Shown one piece after another: positions 31,798 through 45,077 of a stretch of 64,000 nucleotides of DNA. The notes below the pieces were generated by a model. The model saw only the letters and a list, made by a program, of their open reading frames with translations, was not told where the DNA came from and did no database searches. Within the stretch, counting starts at the first letter, position 1; each line of letters starts with the position of its first letter. Source of the stretch: Macrolepiota albuminosa (lineage: Eukaryota > Basidiomycota > Agaricomycetes > Agaricales > Agaricaceae); assembly GCA_027475525.1 (NCBI GenBank), contig JAMWFC010000130.1:434001-498000 (forward strand). The letters are read 5' to 3'. Position numbers and translations under genes: made by a program.

Positions 31798-32506
31798 AAT
31801 AGCAAGTAGTGAAATGCTGAAGGTTGGTGTCAGAGCTGATAGAGCATGGCACTGAATGTTGAGTATTGGATCTGATCAGGCAGTGGCATTTCAGAGAAAC
31901 TTAGCAGATGTCAGGTCTGATTAGATAGCAGCAAACTATTGAGGCCAGCTTATGCTGGGATCAGTGGTCAGTTGTGTAGAGCAGATGTCAGGTCTGATTA
32001 GATAGCAGCAAACTATTGAGGCCAGCTTATGCTGGGATCAGTGGTCAGTTGTGTAGATAAAACAGAGTCTTGGTCCTTAGTGACTCCATATAATGTGGTC
32101 AACTGATAAGTATATTACTTGTAAATATAACAAAGTTTTAGTCTACCAGATAAGTAAGTACCTATGAGTACAGTGAAATGTAGATAAGCTCACCCTCAGT
32201 GACTCTATATAATGTGGTCAACTAAAGGTGGTGGGTTTTCTATTTTAGATATATAAAAAAATATTAAGGTTTGCTTATAAAGAATAGCAAATATGTAATG
32301 TTATTGTTGGTATATAGCACAATTGAAGAAATGGAGAGAGATTCTTAAACAGAGAGAGATTCCTAAATAGAAAAGATTCTACAATTACAGAAGTCTATTC
32401 TCAACAAGTTGTACTATTTAAAGATTGTTGAGAGTCAGTTGGAGCGATTCTTGAAGTAAGGAGTGAAAGGTAGTTCAGGGCTGATAAGGTAATTGCATGA
32501 GTTATA
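31798..32506. other. No gene seen
   Basis: AT-rich. Contains one 77-bp duplication (31903-32056) and two copies of a TATAATGTGGTCAACT sequence (about 32089 and 32207). Confidence 0.5.
31903..32056. repeat. 77-bp tandem duplication (14)
   Basis: AGCAGATGTCAGGTC at 31903 repeats at 31980, intergenic. Confidence 0.95.
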
Positions 32507-34112
32507 CAGTGGCTCAAAAAACTGTCCCAATGTTTCATACCTTTTGAAAGATGACATTGGCATGAAGGATGGGAAGTACTTAAAATCCTGATTAAATCAT
32601 GTAAAATACTATGGCATCGTAGCTACAAAATGAATCTAAGTTTATGTAATCAAAATCAAAACTGATGGAGCAATAGCCATTTTAAAATATTCACTCATTG
32701 GGACAGTTTTTTGAGCATCTCTAATTTTAGTGTCTAGTACTTTGTATGTCCTCCATTTGCCTTGATAACTGCTTGAATCCTTCTAGGCATGCTTTCTATT
32801 AGTCTTTGGCATACCTCTGGTGGTATTTTATCCCACTCCTTTGCAACCCTCTCCCATAATTCATGCACACCATAAGGAGGTGTTTCATACTGCCTAAGTT
32901 GCTCTTTGAGGTACTCCCAGAGATGTTCAATAGGGTTGAGATCAGGGGATTGGGCTGGCCACCAAAGGACATTAAAGTTGTTGTCCTCAAACCACTTGTC
33001 AGCCCTCTTGGAGTTGTGTTTGGAGTCATTGTCCTGTTGAAAGTAGTAGGCACCCTCCTCCATCTCCAACTTCTCAAAGTTCTCCTTTGCTCCATCATCT
33101 AAAATTTCACAGTACTGCTCTGCATTCATGATCTCCACCACCTCTACAAGCTTTTCTACCCCATTCCAACTCATACAGCCCCATACCATGAGATTATTCC
33201 CTCCTCCATGCTTCACAGCAGGTGTAGTTGTTCGGTCTGAAATGTCTTCTCCTTGTAGCTTCCACACATACTGCTTCCCATCTGACCCAATCCTGTTAAT
33301 CTTTGTCTCATCTGTCCACAACACCCTTTTTCAGTCCTCTATAGTCCAGTTCTGATGCTTCTGAGCCCATTTAAGCTGTAGTTGTCAATGTTTAGCTTTG
33401 AGCATAGGAACTTTTCTCTTGGTAGCACACCAATACCCCTCCTCCTTCAACACATTCTAGACAGTCTTGGAAGAAACAGGGTGGGAAATGATGTTGTTGA
33501 TAAAATTAGTGGCCTGGACAGCTGTATCAAGTCTCCCAGTTGAGATTTGTCGAACAATAGCCTGTTTATCACATGGAGTAAGCTTAGCAGGATGGCCTCC
33601 AGGATGGTTTTCCTTGTCCATCTCCAACTCTCTACCAATCCTCCTAGTAGTAGACTTATCTAGACCAGTTTGAGCTCCAATCTAACCAGAGAATACCCTT
33701 GAGCAAGAAGAGAAGCAACAGTAGAGTGTTGTGCAGAAGGAATAGGTTTCATGATAGTGGTTGAAGGTCAAGATGTGGTTCAACCAGCTTGAACTACTCC
33801 CAAATATATCTAAACATGGTCACATGACTTTGTTTATATTCCCACATGCAACTTACTCTTTATTTCTGAGTAAAATAGGGATAAACCTGAAAAATTAGAG
33901 ATGCTCAAAAAACTGTCCCAATGAGTGAATATTTTAAAATGGCTATTGCTCCATCAGTTTTGATTTTGATTACATAAACTTAGATTCATTCTGTAGCTAC
34001 GATGCCATAGTATTTTACATGATTTAATCCGGATTTTACATACTTCCCATCCTTCATGCCAATGTCATCTTTCAAAAAGTATGAAACATTGGGACAGTTT
34101 TTTGAGCCACTG
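32507..34112 (-). mobile_element. Tc1/mariner-like transposon 2
   Basis: 1,606 bp, flanked by TA (32505-32506, 34113-34114). About 210-bp inverted repeats start CAGTGGCTCAAAAAACTG and end inward with an inverted AAACTGTCCCAATG copy. Better preserved than the element at 22995. Confidence 0.9.
32734..33752 (-). pseudogene. Tc1-like DD34E transposase, disabled
   Basis: From the ATG at 33752 (MKPIPSAQHSTVASLLAQGYS): an N-terminal helix-turn-helix region, then a frameshift near 33690, PGGHPAKLTPCDKQAIV, and a DDE_3 catalytic domain. Catalytic residues visible are WTDETKI, FQQDNDSKHN and DLNPIEHLW, with 34 residues between the second Asp and Glu. Three in-frame stops (one TAG, two TGA) lie upstream of VLWTDETK. 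The C-terminal 196 residues are intact and end ANGGHTKY. Such enzymes cut and paste at TA dinucleotides. Confidence 0.9.
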
Positions 34113-34114
34113 TA

Positions 34115-36370
34115 GCATATCATTTATAGTGTTATCATACTTATGTTCTTCTATTCTCTTTATTTACTTTTGTCTTTTGATAATTAAACCACATTATTTT
34201 TGGTAATCATGAATTGTTTAATTTTCCTGTGCAACTAGCTCAACTAAAGTCATCTTTATTGAGATGCAATATATATTCTTCAATGAGGTATCTATAATTG
34301 TTTAGTAGATATTCACAAGATCTCAGCTTGCCTTGCTCAGACTACATATCTGTCTCATCTCTACTTTGGCAGTATGTTTTTGCTTAGTAGTTTTTCTCAG
34401 TTTATTCAGTAGCTAGCCTATAGTTACAACATGAGTTCTACTTTGGCAGTATGTTTTTGCTTAGTAGTTTTTCTCAGTTTATTCAGTAGCTAGCCTATAG
34501 TTACAACATGAGTATGAAATTTATAGATTTAAATGAACAAATGGCTGTATTGAGTAAAACACTTTGGCACTAAGCTACTATAGTAGTCATATTGAAACAT
34601 AATATGAGACAGACAGTGAAAAATCAAAATAATAAATCTTTTGAAACTGCTTTTGCCAACATAAAGTATGAAGCATGCACTAATTCACTAAAAATGATAT
34701 CCAGTTCCTAAAGCCTTAACAAGTCTCCAACTATTCAGATTCTTGTTTTCTCAACAATGACTTTTATAATGTAATACACAACATAGATAAAAATGTCATC
34801 AATATTGTTGGAAGTAGTAGGCTTGCCTCAGAGAGTATCAAAGGACCAGTCTCCTGACTAAGTCCAACTTTATTTCAAGCTTAGTCTGATAATGTGCCTA
34901 CTCTTAGCAGATTCACAGAACTGCTCAGTCAATTATATTCTCTTTCATCTCTTAGTAGTCAGCCTTGATGAGTCATATGCATAGACTTCTCTTCAGCATT
35001 GATTATTGTCAGTCATACTTCTTTACATACTAAGATCTGATTAATTAAACAATATTAGTAATAGCACAGCCACCAATATAGCATAAATAATTTGTAGAAT
35101 AGAATATCCTCAGGCTAAACAATAGCAGTGTTTTCCTGACCTATACACTGAACTGACTATAAGCTTCTTTAGCAATGTCTAACTCTCTGCCAGCCTTGCT
35201 TGCTTCTTGTCTGCCTCTTGCCTGCCTCTACATTCATTTGACTCTTGCTTGTTGCTTGTACTGCTCACTTTGTAGAAGAAGTTCTGCAGATGCTTCTCTT
35301 TTACAGAGAGTGAATTCAATGTGATAGAATTCTTTGACAAGAATACTGTATTTGAAAAGATGATAAGAGTATATGCAAAGCTAGGAGCAGAGAAGTATCA
35401 GATATACACAGAATTTCTTTGCACTCCTCTGTTTAGAGGAACAAATTTGGCAATTAGGTTAAAGATTCTCTTGATAGAATTCATACTTATTCTGAACAAA
35501 TCTTTGAAGAGGATTCACTCTGTTAAGGCATATTCCTAGAGTCTATATGCATTGTTGCTGATTGCTTTGAGTCTAACAACATAAGTGTAGGAGGCTATAA
35601 AGTTGATATTTCTATCCATCTGGCAGATCATGATAGCTTTGAAGTTGAGGTGGTTGAGAACTTTGTTAAAGGCATTCCAAATATCAATAAGCCTGTAGCA
35701 GTAAAGTCTTCTAGTACATTCTTGTCAATGGGGTTTAAACTTGATTAGAACAGTGCAGGCATTGTAAAAAAGATGTTGCTGAATGTGTAAGCTTCTGCAC
35801 TAAGACAAGGTTGTCTGTGCCTTGTTGAGAAGAGAGAGAGACTGGAGTTGAAGTGGCCACCTTTATAATAGATGGTTGGGTGGGCCCAGACAAAGATGCT
35901 GTAGATGGGCTTGTAAGCTTGGATGCCAATGTGCTCAATAAGCTGATCACTATTTCTAGGATGCTAGAGGTGGCCTGCAGTACAAGAATTGATTCTGCAT
36001 ACTTAGTGTTGCTGGTAGCCAGAAAGTTGGCTGTGGAGCTTAGCAGCTAAGCTTTTCAATTAGGCTATTAATCTAAGCCATAGCTTCAGAAGCCACATTT
36101 TCCACTAGAATGTTTGAGACATGGTCCATTATGTTTGTATCAAGAAAGCTATAGTGATTGCAATAGTTTTCAGTTCTTGGAACCTTGACAAAACAGTAGC
36201 CATAGCAAGGATAGTAACAAGATATATACAGTTATAGAGCTCATCAGCAAGAATCCAACTTTTTAATTTGAGCCACTTATGCACATTTTCAAGAAATCTG
36301 ACTGAGCACATGATCTGAAGCCATAAGTGACTTGAGATTGGAATGAGTCAGGAGCAGGCAAGAGTGTTTC
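34115..36370. other. AT-rich region without a recognised gene
   Basis: Short open stretches at 35321-35539 and about 35570-36050 have protein-like composition (VGGYKVDISIHLADHDSFEVE) but are broken by stops. They may be remnants of an unidentified transposon. Contains a 77-bp duplication (34361-34514). Confidence 0.4.
34361..34514. repeat. 77-bp tandem duplication (15)
   Basis: CTACTTTGGCAGTATG at 34361 repeats at 34438, intergenic. Confidence 0.95.
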
Positions 36371-36879
36371 TGTAAGGGTGACCTCTAGAGGCTGTGGCTC
36401 AGTCACACAGCTGGCAGAGAGATATCCAAAGTGTATTAGAATATATACTGACAATATCATGATAGCTACTCACCTGGCAGAGGGAGATCCAAAGAAAACA
36501 AGTCTAGGGATTCCCTATGCCAGGTTGGATGCTTCTGGGGCCTCTGAAGCATGGGAAACAACTGTACAGTACAACAAAACCTTAAAAACTCGAAAATTGC
36601 CTACAAAAACAATTGCACAAATAAGGGGCAAACTCTGGCAAACTCTGGCTTATGTAAGCGGTCTGGAAGTGGTGCTGAGGGGCCCACACTTGTCTGAATG
36701 GTAGCTAAAGAACCAGAGCACCTCAAGGTCTGAGAGTAGTACTAACAGATAGTTAAAAGAATAGAAACAGTAAAATGGAATAATGTCAGAAGAAATAAGA
36801 GAATGTAAGAGAATAAATGAAGGGAGAATGAAGAGATAAGGAGTGAAGAAAGGAAAAAATGAGGAGTCCTCTGACATCA
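36371..36879 (-). repeat. Gypsy-B 3' LTR
   Basis: 509 bp with TG...CA ends, directly after a G-rich polypurine tract. Reference copy for the fragments at 24746-24907 and 30629-31797. Confidence 0.8.
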
Positions 36880-36892
36880 CCCCCCCTCTAAA

Positions 36893-39290
36893 GCACAGCA
36901 TCTCGACATGCTGGATAGAAGTAGTTCTGGATGGCCTGGTCCATCTTGGAAAAAGAATAGAGGCCTCTGATTGCCTGGAGAGCATTGGGATGCTGCTGAT
37001 AGAATTTCCAGACCAAGACAGGGGCATGGACATTCTCTTGTGGCTCCCAGGAGATGTCTTTGATTTCATAGCCCTTCTACTTGACCTTGAACTGAAGCTT
37101 GTTTCGAAAAAGTCAGCTATCTAGGATCTGCTTCACTTCATACTTCTCCTTGTTATCTACCTGAACTGAAGGAGAGGGTGGCTGTGGACATCAACTTGGA
37201 ATCAGATCCTCTGGTGCAGTAGAGAGCTTCACCACATTGAAGACTGGATGGAGTCGACTCATTCCACTAGGCAGCTTGAGTTGATAGGCTAGTGGGCCTA
37301 CCTGCCTTACTATAAGAAAGGGTCCCAGACAATGATGAGAGAGCTTCTGGGAAGGCTGAGTAGCAATGTTAGAGGCATCCAGATAGACTCAATCTCCAGG
37401 CTTGTACTTGGGGGCTGGAGTTTGTCTACAATCATAGTAGTGGGCCATGTCATCCTTTGCCTTAGTTAAGGCAGCCTTGGCTTCCTCCTGGGCTGTCTTC
37501 ATCTGGTCTAAGAACTCATTGACAGCTTCATTCTCTGAAGGTTGTCTATGAGGCTCAAATTAATTCCATCCAAGGGTGTCAACCAGTATCTAGAAGGAAG
37601 TGAGACATCTGGGTAGCAGCATGTATATAGTTGTTGTACTGAAACTCTGCCTCTGGTAATAGGTCATCCCAGTCATCCTGTCATTCATTGCAGAAGAGCT
37701 GGAGGTACTGTTCTAGCTCTTAGTTGACATGCTTGGTCTGACCATCAGACTGGGGATGGTAGGCTGTGGAAGTGTGGAGTTCGACATGAAGGAGGCAATA
37801 CAGTTTTCTGGTAAACTCAGCCACAAACTGAGGTCCATGGTCTGAAATGTAGGCATCTGACAACCCATGGAGTTTCCAGACATGCTTTCAATACAGATTA
37901 GCAGCATCCATGGCAGAGCAAGTGGTGTGTGTTGGAATGAAATGAGCACACTTGCTACAGAGGTCTACTACCACCATGATTGCATCATATCTATGAAAGT
38001 CTGGTAACTCCACAATGAAGTCTACTAAGGCCATGCTCCAACACTCAGCTGGAATAGGCAGAGGATGAAGCTGTTCCATGGGAGGCTGATGACAAGGCTT
38101 AGTCCAAAGACAGAGGTTGCAGGTGGAGGTGTAGGAGCCTATATACTGTGACATCTGAGGCCACCAGTAATTCTGGGAGACCAGCTCCAGTGTCTTCCAT
38201 CTGCCAGGATGACCTGCCACCCAAGAGTCATAATGCTGCTCCACAATCCACCTTTGGAGGTCTGGCAGGTTGGAAACATAAATGCGCCCCCAGAAGGTGA
38301 GAAGACTATTCTCCAAAGACCACTCATCAGTGCAAACAGACTTTACTTCAGTTTTCTCTCAAGCATGCAAGGCCAGGGCAACCTTGGCTACCAGATCTTC
38401 TTAAGTGTCCTCCCAGTTACCTCAGCAGATGTCTCAAAGGATGCTCACTTCTTCTCCTTGGCCAATCACACCCTCTAGAGCATGGATAGCAAACAGTTCT
38501 GGCTTCAGGAGTACAATATTGTCATTGTTGCTTACTCCTGAACCATGGTCTGCTCGTCTAGAAAGTGTGTCTGGCTTGCTCATGTTCTGTCCAGGTTTGT
38601 GATGTAGAGAGAAGTCAAAGTTGGCCAGATACAAGGACCATCAAGCCTGTCGGTAGTTAAGTTTCTTGGCTGTCTAAAAGTACTCTAAGTTCTTGTGATC
38701 AGTCCACACCTTGAATTTATGCCTGGCATCTTCAAGGAAATGTTGCCACTCCTCAAATGACCAAATGATAGCTAGCATCTCCTTGTCATGGATCTCATAA
38801 TTTTGCTCCATGGAATTAAAACTCTTGGAGTAGAAAGCCACAGGATGCCACTTACCATCCTCCTTTGACTGTTGAAAGAGGATGGCTCCAGTAGCAAAAT
38901 CTGAGCTATCGGCTTCAACATCATCTGGAAACAGGAGGACAGGCTTTGAAGTAACAGCATGTTTGAGGACATCAAAGGCTGTCTGCTGCACTACATCCCA
39001 GTGCCAAGGAGTGTCCTTAGTAGTGAGATCAAAGAGGGGCCAGGCATGGGTGAGAGAAATTCTAAATAAACCTCCTGTAGAAGTTGGTGAAGCCCAGGAA
39101 GGCCTGAACTTCCTTCTTGTTCTTAGGCTCTGGCCATTTTGCCACACCAGCCACCTTGACTGGGTCCATCTCAGCCATTCCATGAGAGATGATCAGTCCA
39201 AGATATTCAACCTTAGTCTGCTCAAACTCGCACTTCAAAAAGCAATGAACACTGAAGGAGCTGTGATGAGAGGGGTCAGAAGTGAAAAAT
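36893..39290 (-). pseudogene. Gypsy-B pol remnant (RT-RNase H-integrase)
   Basis: Fragments in several minus-strand frames. RT/RNase H: PVLLFPDDVEADSSDFATGA, HPVAFYSKSFNSMEQNYEIH, WTDHKNLEYF; then HHKPGQNMSKPDTLSRRADH. Integrase zinc region: HYDSWVAGHPGRWKTLELV...CNLCLWTKPC; catalytic start ALVDFIVELP. This order is Ty3/Gypsy. Many stops and shifts; not functional. Confidence 0.85.
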
Positions 39291-40323
39291 AATGTAGGTG
39301 TGGGTGCTGAGGCTCTTGATTATATTTATCAGCACTTAACATAGACAAGGACACCTCCACAATAGATTTCCAATAGTAATATAGACTCACTTCTGATACT
39401 GGAAGGTGTTTCTAGTGTGAAAAAGTGTAAAAGAAGATTGTTATGCAATTTCTGACAGAAAAGTCATTCAACAGAGGAAAGTACCTATTTCTCTTGAAAA
39501 TTGGCACATTGGAAATAGTATGACAACTTTCTTTTCTACTTTTTCCAATGGAAATACAATCTGGTGCCAGCAGTGACTGAGGGTGGCTTTGTTTATCTCT
39601 AGATAAGTAAGAAAAATATTAAAATTTATCTCCAAAAACTAGAAAATACCAGTTCACTAGGTGTAGGAAACAATGTTCTTTGGCAGAACAATGTAAAAAC
39701 AGTAAAAATAATCCAAACCCACAAAAAAATATTGTAACTAGATTTTTGATGGTACTTGGTCTGATGCTCTCAAATGCATTAGAGAGGACTATATTGGTTA
39801 TTCTTGAACCTAAGAACCAGAGCAAGCTTCCTGTGGCAGGCAATTTGTTTTCTTACTCTTTTAAGTTCAGTTAAAATATTTTTTCCAGGAATATTCAAAG
39901 AAAATTTTGAAATTAATTAAATCATTTTTACTATGTTTTTGCATTGATTTGCCAAGGAATATCATTCCCTGCACCCAGTGATTGGCACGCCACATTTAGT
40001 GGCGGATAAAAATGTAGAGGTATTCTAAAAATAGATGAGCATATGACATCACCTAATTCTGGTCTCGCCAGTCATTCCTCAACAAAGGAAACTCACACAC
40101 GGTGATCACCCGATTACACCAGATTATCGTACCTTGATTTCACCCAGACTGGAGGGTAGCCAGTTTCTGTTCAGTACTGCATCTGATGTAAGCATTCCCT
40201 TGGACCCGGATTTTGGTAGATATATATTGTACGTAATGTTCTGTCACTTTTAAAGTCCATATGATACACTTAATAATACACTTCTTGCATAATTCACCTG
40301 CCAAATCTATAAGGTGCTCGACT
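39291..40323. other. AT-rich intergenic, no gene seen
   Basis: No coding signal on either strand. Composition changes from AT-rich repeat DNA to the more balanced host DNA at about 40.0 kb. Confidence 0.5.
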
Positions 40324-41338
40324 CTACCCCTCTTTTAATCTTCGTAGATATGTCAAGAACTCTACCGCTCGCCATTCGTTTTCCTGCAACTGATCAAAAA
40401 CCCCAGCAGAGTTGTACGGAGCCCAAGTGCTTGTTTGATAATAATATGGCTGTTGCGAGAGCTGATTCGAGTAGGCTGTCCCTACATCATTCTCGAGCGA
40501 AGTGTTTCTCATACAATGTGTTTCAGGAACGTAATATGTGCGGGTCGGCTCATTGGTGTAGACGCTTGCAGTATAGCCAGAATACCCAGTGATTACAGAT
40601 GGATCAAAGAAATACAACCCTGAAAAACATTGCTTCGGTGTGCATTAATTACCAAGGGGAAATACTCACCATGTTCCTCGGGCCCAATTTCTTTGTCGGA
40701 CCATGTGGTTGGCCTTGTCGAAGTGCGCTGATTGAAACCGTACGATGTTTCTTTCCAGACATAATTCGTCAAAGGATATGATAGTTTGTCACCTGTTATG
40801 ACCTGTGAAACATCCGAGGCTGCTTCCTGCTTGCCTGAGAATATACAACACTCGAAGCCACTGACTTTTTGGCTTTCCGTCTCCAGAATTTTCCTACATA
40901 TTTTCTTGTGTTTGATCCAGTTCGTTCGATAGTAACTCTCTGGGTTGCGCCCATCCAATTTTATTGTCTTGCGACAGCCGCGACAGTCAACAAACAGGGG
41001 TCTCACGTTCATCGTCCACTTATCTTCTTCGAGTTTGGTTCGTCGAACTTCGTTCTCGGTGTCGTTGGCACGTTTGGCTTTTGCAATGTCTTTGCAGTGC
41101 CGTATGATATCCGCTGTCACTTTTTCACGTCGATTGAGGTCAACAGGTTGAACCGGTGTAGCACCATTCTTCCTGTTCCTTGGAGATCAGGTCAACCTTT
41201 GTAACGATCAAAGGGAAAGACCGACGTGCCTGGTAGTCCGCGTTCTGGTAGCTGGAGTGGGAGCAAACGAGGATGGCCTTTAGAACATGCCCAAAGACAT
41301 GGATTGGTAATGTACTTACAGATTGTGGTTCCTGTCAT
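40324..41338 (-). CDS. Hypothetical protein with Cys pair and basic region
   Basis: The main exon (minus, about 41120 to 40670) encodes ADIIRHCKDIAKAKRAN, then DCRGCRKTIKLDGRN and a following KHKKICRKI segment, a Cys/His arrangement that could bind zinc. A GT-AG intron with donor GTGAGT (about 40672-40623) joins it to a C-terminal Tyr/Ser/Thr-rich exon (YFFDPSVITGYSGYTA) ending at 40324. The likely start is the ATG at 41338 (MTGTTI), with two short introns before ADIIRH; an upstream-open alternative also exists, so the N-terminus is uncertain. Similar small proteins are frequent in basidiomycetes; function unknown. Confidence 0.6.
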
Positions 41339-43181
41339 GGTATAACGGCTATGAGATAGAGATGGGAATGCAGGTGAGCAGGTGACTACTGGATTTATAG
41401 TCTGGCCGTGGCCAAAACACGGATAACTTCAGCTTGGGCAGGTATTACTTAATCTTGTACACCATTGTACCACTCTGGCCGAATGAACTTCTTTTCGTGA
41501 AGATCTTGGGTGCTTTGTTCGTGACTGGCCAAATGGAACGCTTTGTATAAGCCTCAGTATACCATGCCTGTTTCTTGTGTGTTTCAAACAAAGAATTATC
41601 ATTGTGTATTACAGATAGATATTTTGACTTCTCTTTCTGGGCTATCGATTTCTTGCCATTACTTCGTTTGTGAATGCGACCTTGCTCTTCTGCTATAATC
41701 ACGTAGCGTCCCGAGTCTTCATTACAGACCTCTCCTCCGGTTGTGCTTATAGGTCAGCGCTGAGACTCTTGTTTCAATTGGAGTGGTGTCGGCGATGGAA
41801 GTACGCGCGCGTTGAGCACGCAGAACCCGGACGCGTGACCAATAACCTTGATCATGTGACCTTGTCCCCATAAGTCTATCCAACCATTCATGGAGGGGCA
41901 CTCATGTCCTTTTACTCTTTACCTAGGCTGAAACTACGCTCTATTTCATAGCCCTCTGTTGAATAGTATCCCTTGGTCTTGAGGACTACGTCGAGTGAGG
42001 TTCCAAAGCCTGAGGGTCGAGTTTATCCCGAGTTGCTTTTTCTGTTGATTGATCCAATTATGTCCCCTCTCACTGAGCATACCTTACCAACCAATGCATT
42101 ACTTCCCCACCCATTGCAATTTTGTCATAATAGATTACATCATGTAACGACTTATTAGATTAAAACTGTCGCAGCAAATTCTACGCAGTGAGATCCGACT
42201 GAGACTAAGAAGATATGAGACTGAAGCTAGTGTTTTATTGATTTCGTGCTAGTGTCCTTTTTAGGGGAGATGCGTCAAACACGGTTGGGGTTACGAGTCT
42301 TATTACTTCTTACTTCTTTGAGTCTATACTAGTTGAGTGATGTGATAGCAAGAGAAATCTTATGGATGAATCAAAGATGTGATAGTGGTCTCAAGGGTGT
42401 GGTGGTATTCGTTATCGTTTGTAGGAGACCTCTAATGAAGTATGTCCAGGGCACTGAAAGCAAGCGATGGCATCCCTCCAAGTAAGTTTGGAAAAAGGTC
42501 ATTGCAGATGAATCTGGATCATTTCTGTGCTGCTGGACTGCTAAATATAGACCTATTGTATATGGCTTAGCAGTCAAACTTGGACTATCTATCATGTTGG
42601 GTATATTTCCGTCCAAACAAGCATTGTAATTCATTGTCGATGTTCATGTAGATCGAAAATATCAGAGTTGAGGTTCACTATCCAAGCAGAGTTGCGATAA
42701 CTTTAATTTGTCAGTTCAGAGTATATGGACAGACACAAGACAGACTTGCAAGGGATCGAGCTTTGCTCTCTGTGGACTGCATGTATACCACGAACTAGAA
42801 CGAATCAACTGAGTGGCAGATCACACTGGCGCTTGGAAAAATCACAGCAAGAGGAAAACAGGTAACTGAAGCTCAGTTTGGAAAGATACATTGCGGAATT
42901 CATACTGGCCAAGGAAGGACGTCATGGATGGAAGCAGAAAATTGTGTCGTTACATACGTCGAGGTCCAGATCTCTTGTCAAATGGCGTTACTCTGTCCCA
43001 CCGAGGATATGGTCCATAACTTGTCTACAACTGTCGGTACGTCTGACTCTCTGATTGACTATTTCGATTCAAATCCGTGTTCATTTCGAGAAATTGTTGT
43101 TCTTACAGGATTTATCAGAAACGTTTCTCTACAAGCACATCCTCAGTAGTAAGTACAGCATATTCGGGATCTCACTAGACT
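41339..43181. other. Intergenic, no recognised gene
   Basis: Minus ORFs at 41445-41702 (85 aa) and 42371-42634 (87 aa) are open but have no recognised motif and no clear splice partners. Treated as possible but unsupported. Confidence 0.4.
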
Positions 43182-44060
43182 TCAAGAAGTGACGGGTGCT
43201 ATCCGCGTACGATAAACTGGTGTCGGCTTCTTCTCCACCACTCTCCAGGCTGTACGTGTAGGCGTAGTAGGCGCATCGGAACTGTTGGAAGATTGCGAGG
43301 TGCCTGACGTCGACCGGGAAGGAGGCGGTCGTGCTGAGGATGGCGATGACAACTGCGAAGCTGACCCTGAGGCATTGTTCGCAGCATTTGATCCTCCTTG
43401 ATCTGGAGTCACAGGATGGGGCGAGTCAATAGTAATAGACGGGGTACGACTCCTTGGTCCAAAAAGGCCCATCTCAACTTTATCAGTCATATCGTCTTCG
43501 GACGTTGGTGGTGTAGGTGTGGTAGGTAACCACGGTGTCTGCACAGACCGCTTACGATTAAATAAAGGGGACGAGGATCTGAAAATCGATGAAAAGGGGT
43601 TGCTGTGAATACCTATCTGACAAAAAGATGTAGATATCAGACGCACAGAGAGCTTTCTCCAAGTAGCGGTCCTCCCTGGCATTTAGATAGCATGATGTCA
43701 TGGATGTCACTGAAACCATCTTAAGCCAGCTTTAGTTCAAAAGGGGTAGTAGCGTACCGAAAGAGACCTTCACGTTGTCTTTTCAACTGCTTTATCTCGA
43801 CGACGAGTCCTTGTATTTCTCCCCGTAAACTCGCAGCCAGTTCAGACATCGCAACATCTGCAGATTCAACGTTCTTCCTGTAACTCGACGTAACTTGAAA
43901 CTGAGCTGAAAGCCAACAGCAGCATAACGCACTGCGGGTCAACCACCTTCTTCGATTTTCTGAACCATTTTCTGAGGTTTAGGCCCATCAGGATGCTTCA
44001 GAGCTTGCGAATGTGGAGAGGAACTGGGAAGTCCTCGACGTCCAGAGACACTCCTTGGTC
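43182..44060 (-). CDS. Hypothetical protein: helical N-terminal region, Ser/Pro-rich C-terminus
   Basis: An exon with SPHSQALKHPDGPKPQK joins by a GT-AG intron (about 43954-43914) to a coiled-coil-like exon (SADVAMSELAASLRGEI, VVEIKQLKRQREGLFR). A further intron leads to a C-terminal exon rich in Ser, Pro and Thr with several SP/TP sites (PWLPTTPTPPTSEDD, SRTPSITIDSPHP) and stop at 43182. The 5' end upstream of about 44060 and one very short 34-nt intron candidate (43579-43612) are unresolved. Family not recognised; the phospho-site-rich tail suggests regulation by kinases, which is inference. Confidence 0.45.
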
Positions 44061-45077
44061 TTCAAGAAAAGGCTCGAAGAGCTAGATCTGTCGACTACGA
44101 TGATCGAACACGAGGTCAAGGTATGCCTCAACACGTTGATTGCCAGATCTGCCGATTTTCGGACCGTCAACAACACGAGGAGACTCGTGCCTGCAATAAT
44201 GATGCCATTTCATATAGGAGCTTGCAGCGGATTGAAGGAACAATATTTAAACATCAACGAATGATTACACATGTCCTGGAAAGTAAAATGTATCGTGCTC
44301 ATATTGGTTAGGAAATTGTATAAGCGCTGAATGATAAGCAGGCTATTATTAGCTAGCATGACAAAAGATTGGATCGTATTCCTACTTTCAACGCCGAACC
44401 TTGCTCCATCTCAAAGACCCCAGGTGGCCTTCACTTAGAATGCTGAGAAGGCTCCTCCAGTACATCATATTGATCGGCGGTGGGAAAAATGCGGCGATGC
44501 TAATTGACACGTACATGAGATTACTGAAGCTTTGTGGTTCGTCTGCGTTCATGGACGTTCATGAAGTGATACCAAGTGCGCATCCTCTCGCGCTAGTGAG
44601 TGCTTGTCGAGTTGCTGGTCTTCCGAAGTCGTTTCAAGCTTGTCGCTATGATGCAATCATGGGATCACAGGAACTGAGTTCATTAGAAGATTAGTGCCGT
44701 CTGCGCTTATAGTGGTAGTTGAACGTTTAACTTTAACGTTGAACACGCACACATCACGGTGTCCTCTGATTGTGTAATGAAGACGACTATGTGATATTAC
44801 GTAATTGAAGGCCGAAATCAATAATTTATTTCACAGCAGAGGGCTTCTGGAACTGACTCCTTTAAGCTACTCTCATAAAAATTTCACTCTTTCTTTCCCT
44901 TGAAGCTTCAGTGTCGAAAACGGAATTAGCGCCCATCAAAAACCCGGAGTCCAGACAAAGGGATCGCTCACTGCATCGTCGTCTGTCTGTCTGAATGGGG
45001 AGACGGAAACAGTATTGAAAGAACGAAACTCCACTAATTTATTTGTACGGCTTCTCTCACATCTGTACACGAAATGG
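44061..45077. other. Intergenic with one open frame of unknown status
   Basis: A plus-strand ORF at 44401-44694 (97 aa, RMLRRLLQYIILIGGGKNAA) and one at about 44001-44264 (helical, ERNWEVLDVQRHSLVFKKR) are open. Neither has a recognised domain, and the second overlaps the gene on the other strand. Confidence 0.35.

Larger units (their letters stand above)
36371..39290 (-). mobile_element. Gypsy-B retrotransposon, 5'-truncated
   Basis: Minus strand: 3' LTR at 36371-36879 (TGATGTCAGAGG...CACCCTTACA, 509 bp), a polypurine tract at 36880-36892 (TTTAGAGGGGGGG on the minus strand), then integrase, RNase H and part of reverse transcriptase. No 5' LTR or gag is seen to the right, so the element is truncated near 39290. 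Confidence 0.85.

Noticed and set aside
43579..43612. 34-nt intron in the hypothetical gene
   Set aside because: Shorter than any other intron in the window; kept only as an unresolved alternative.
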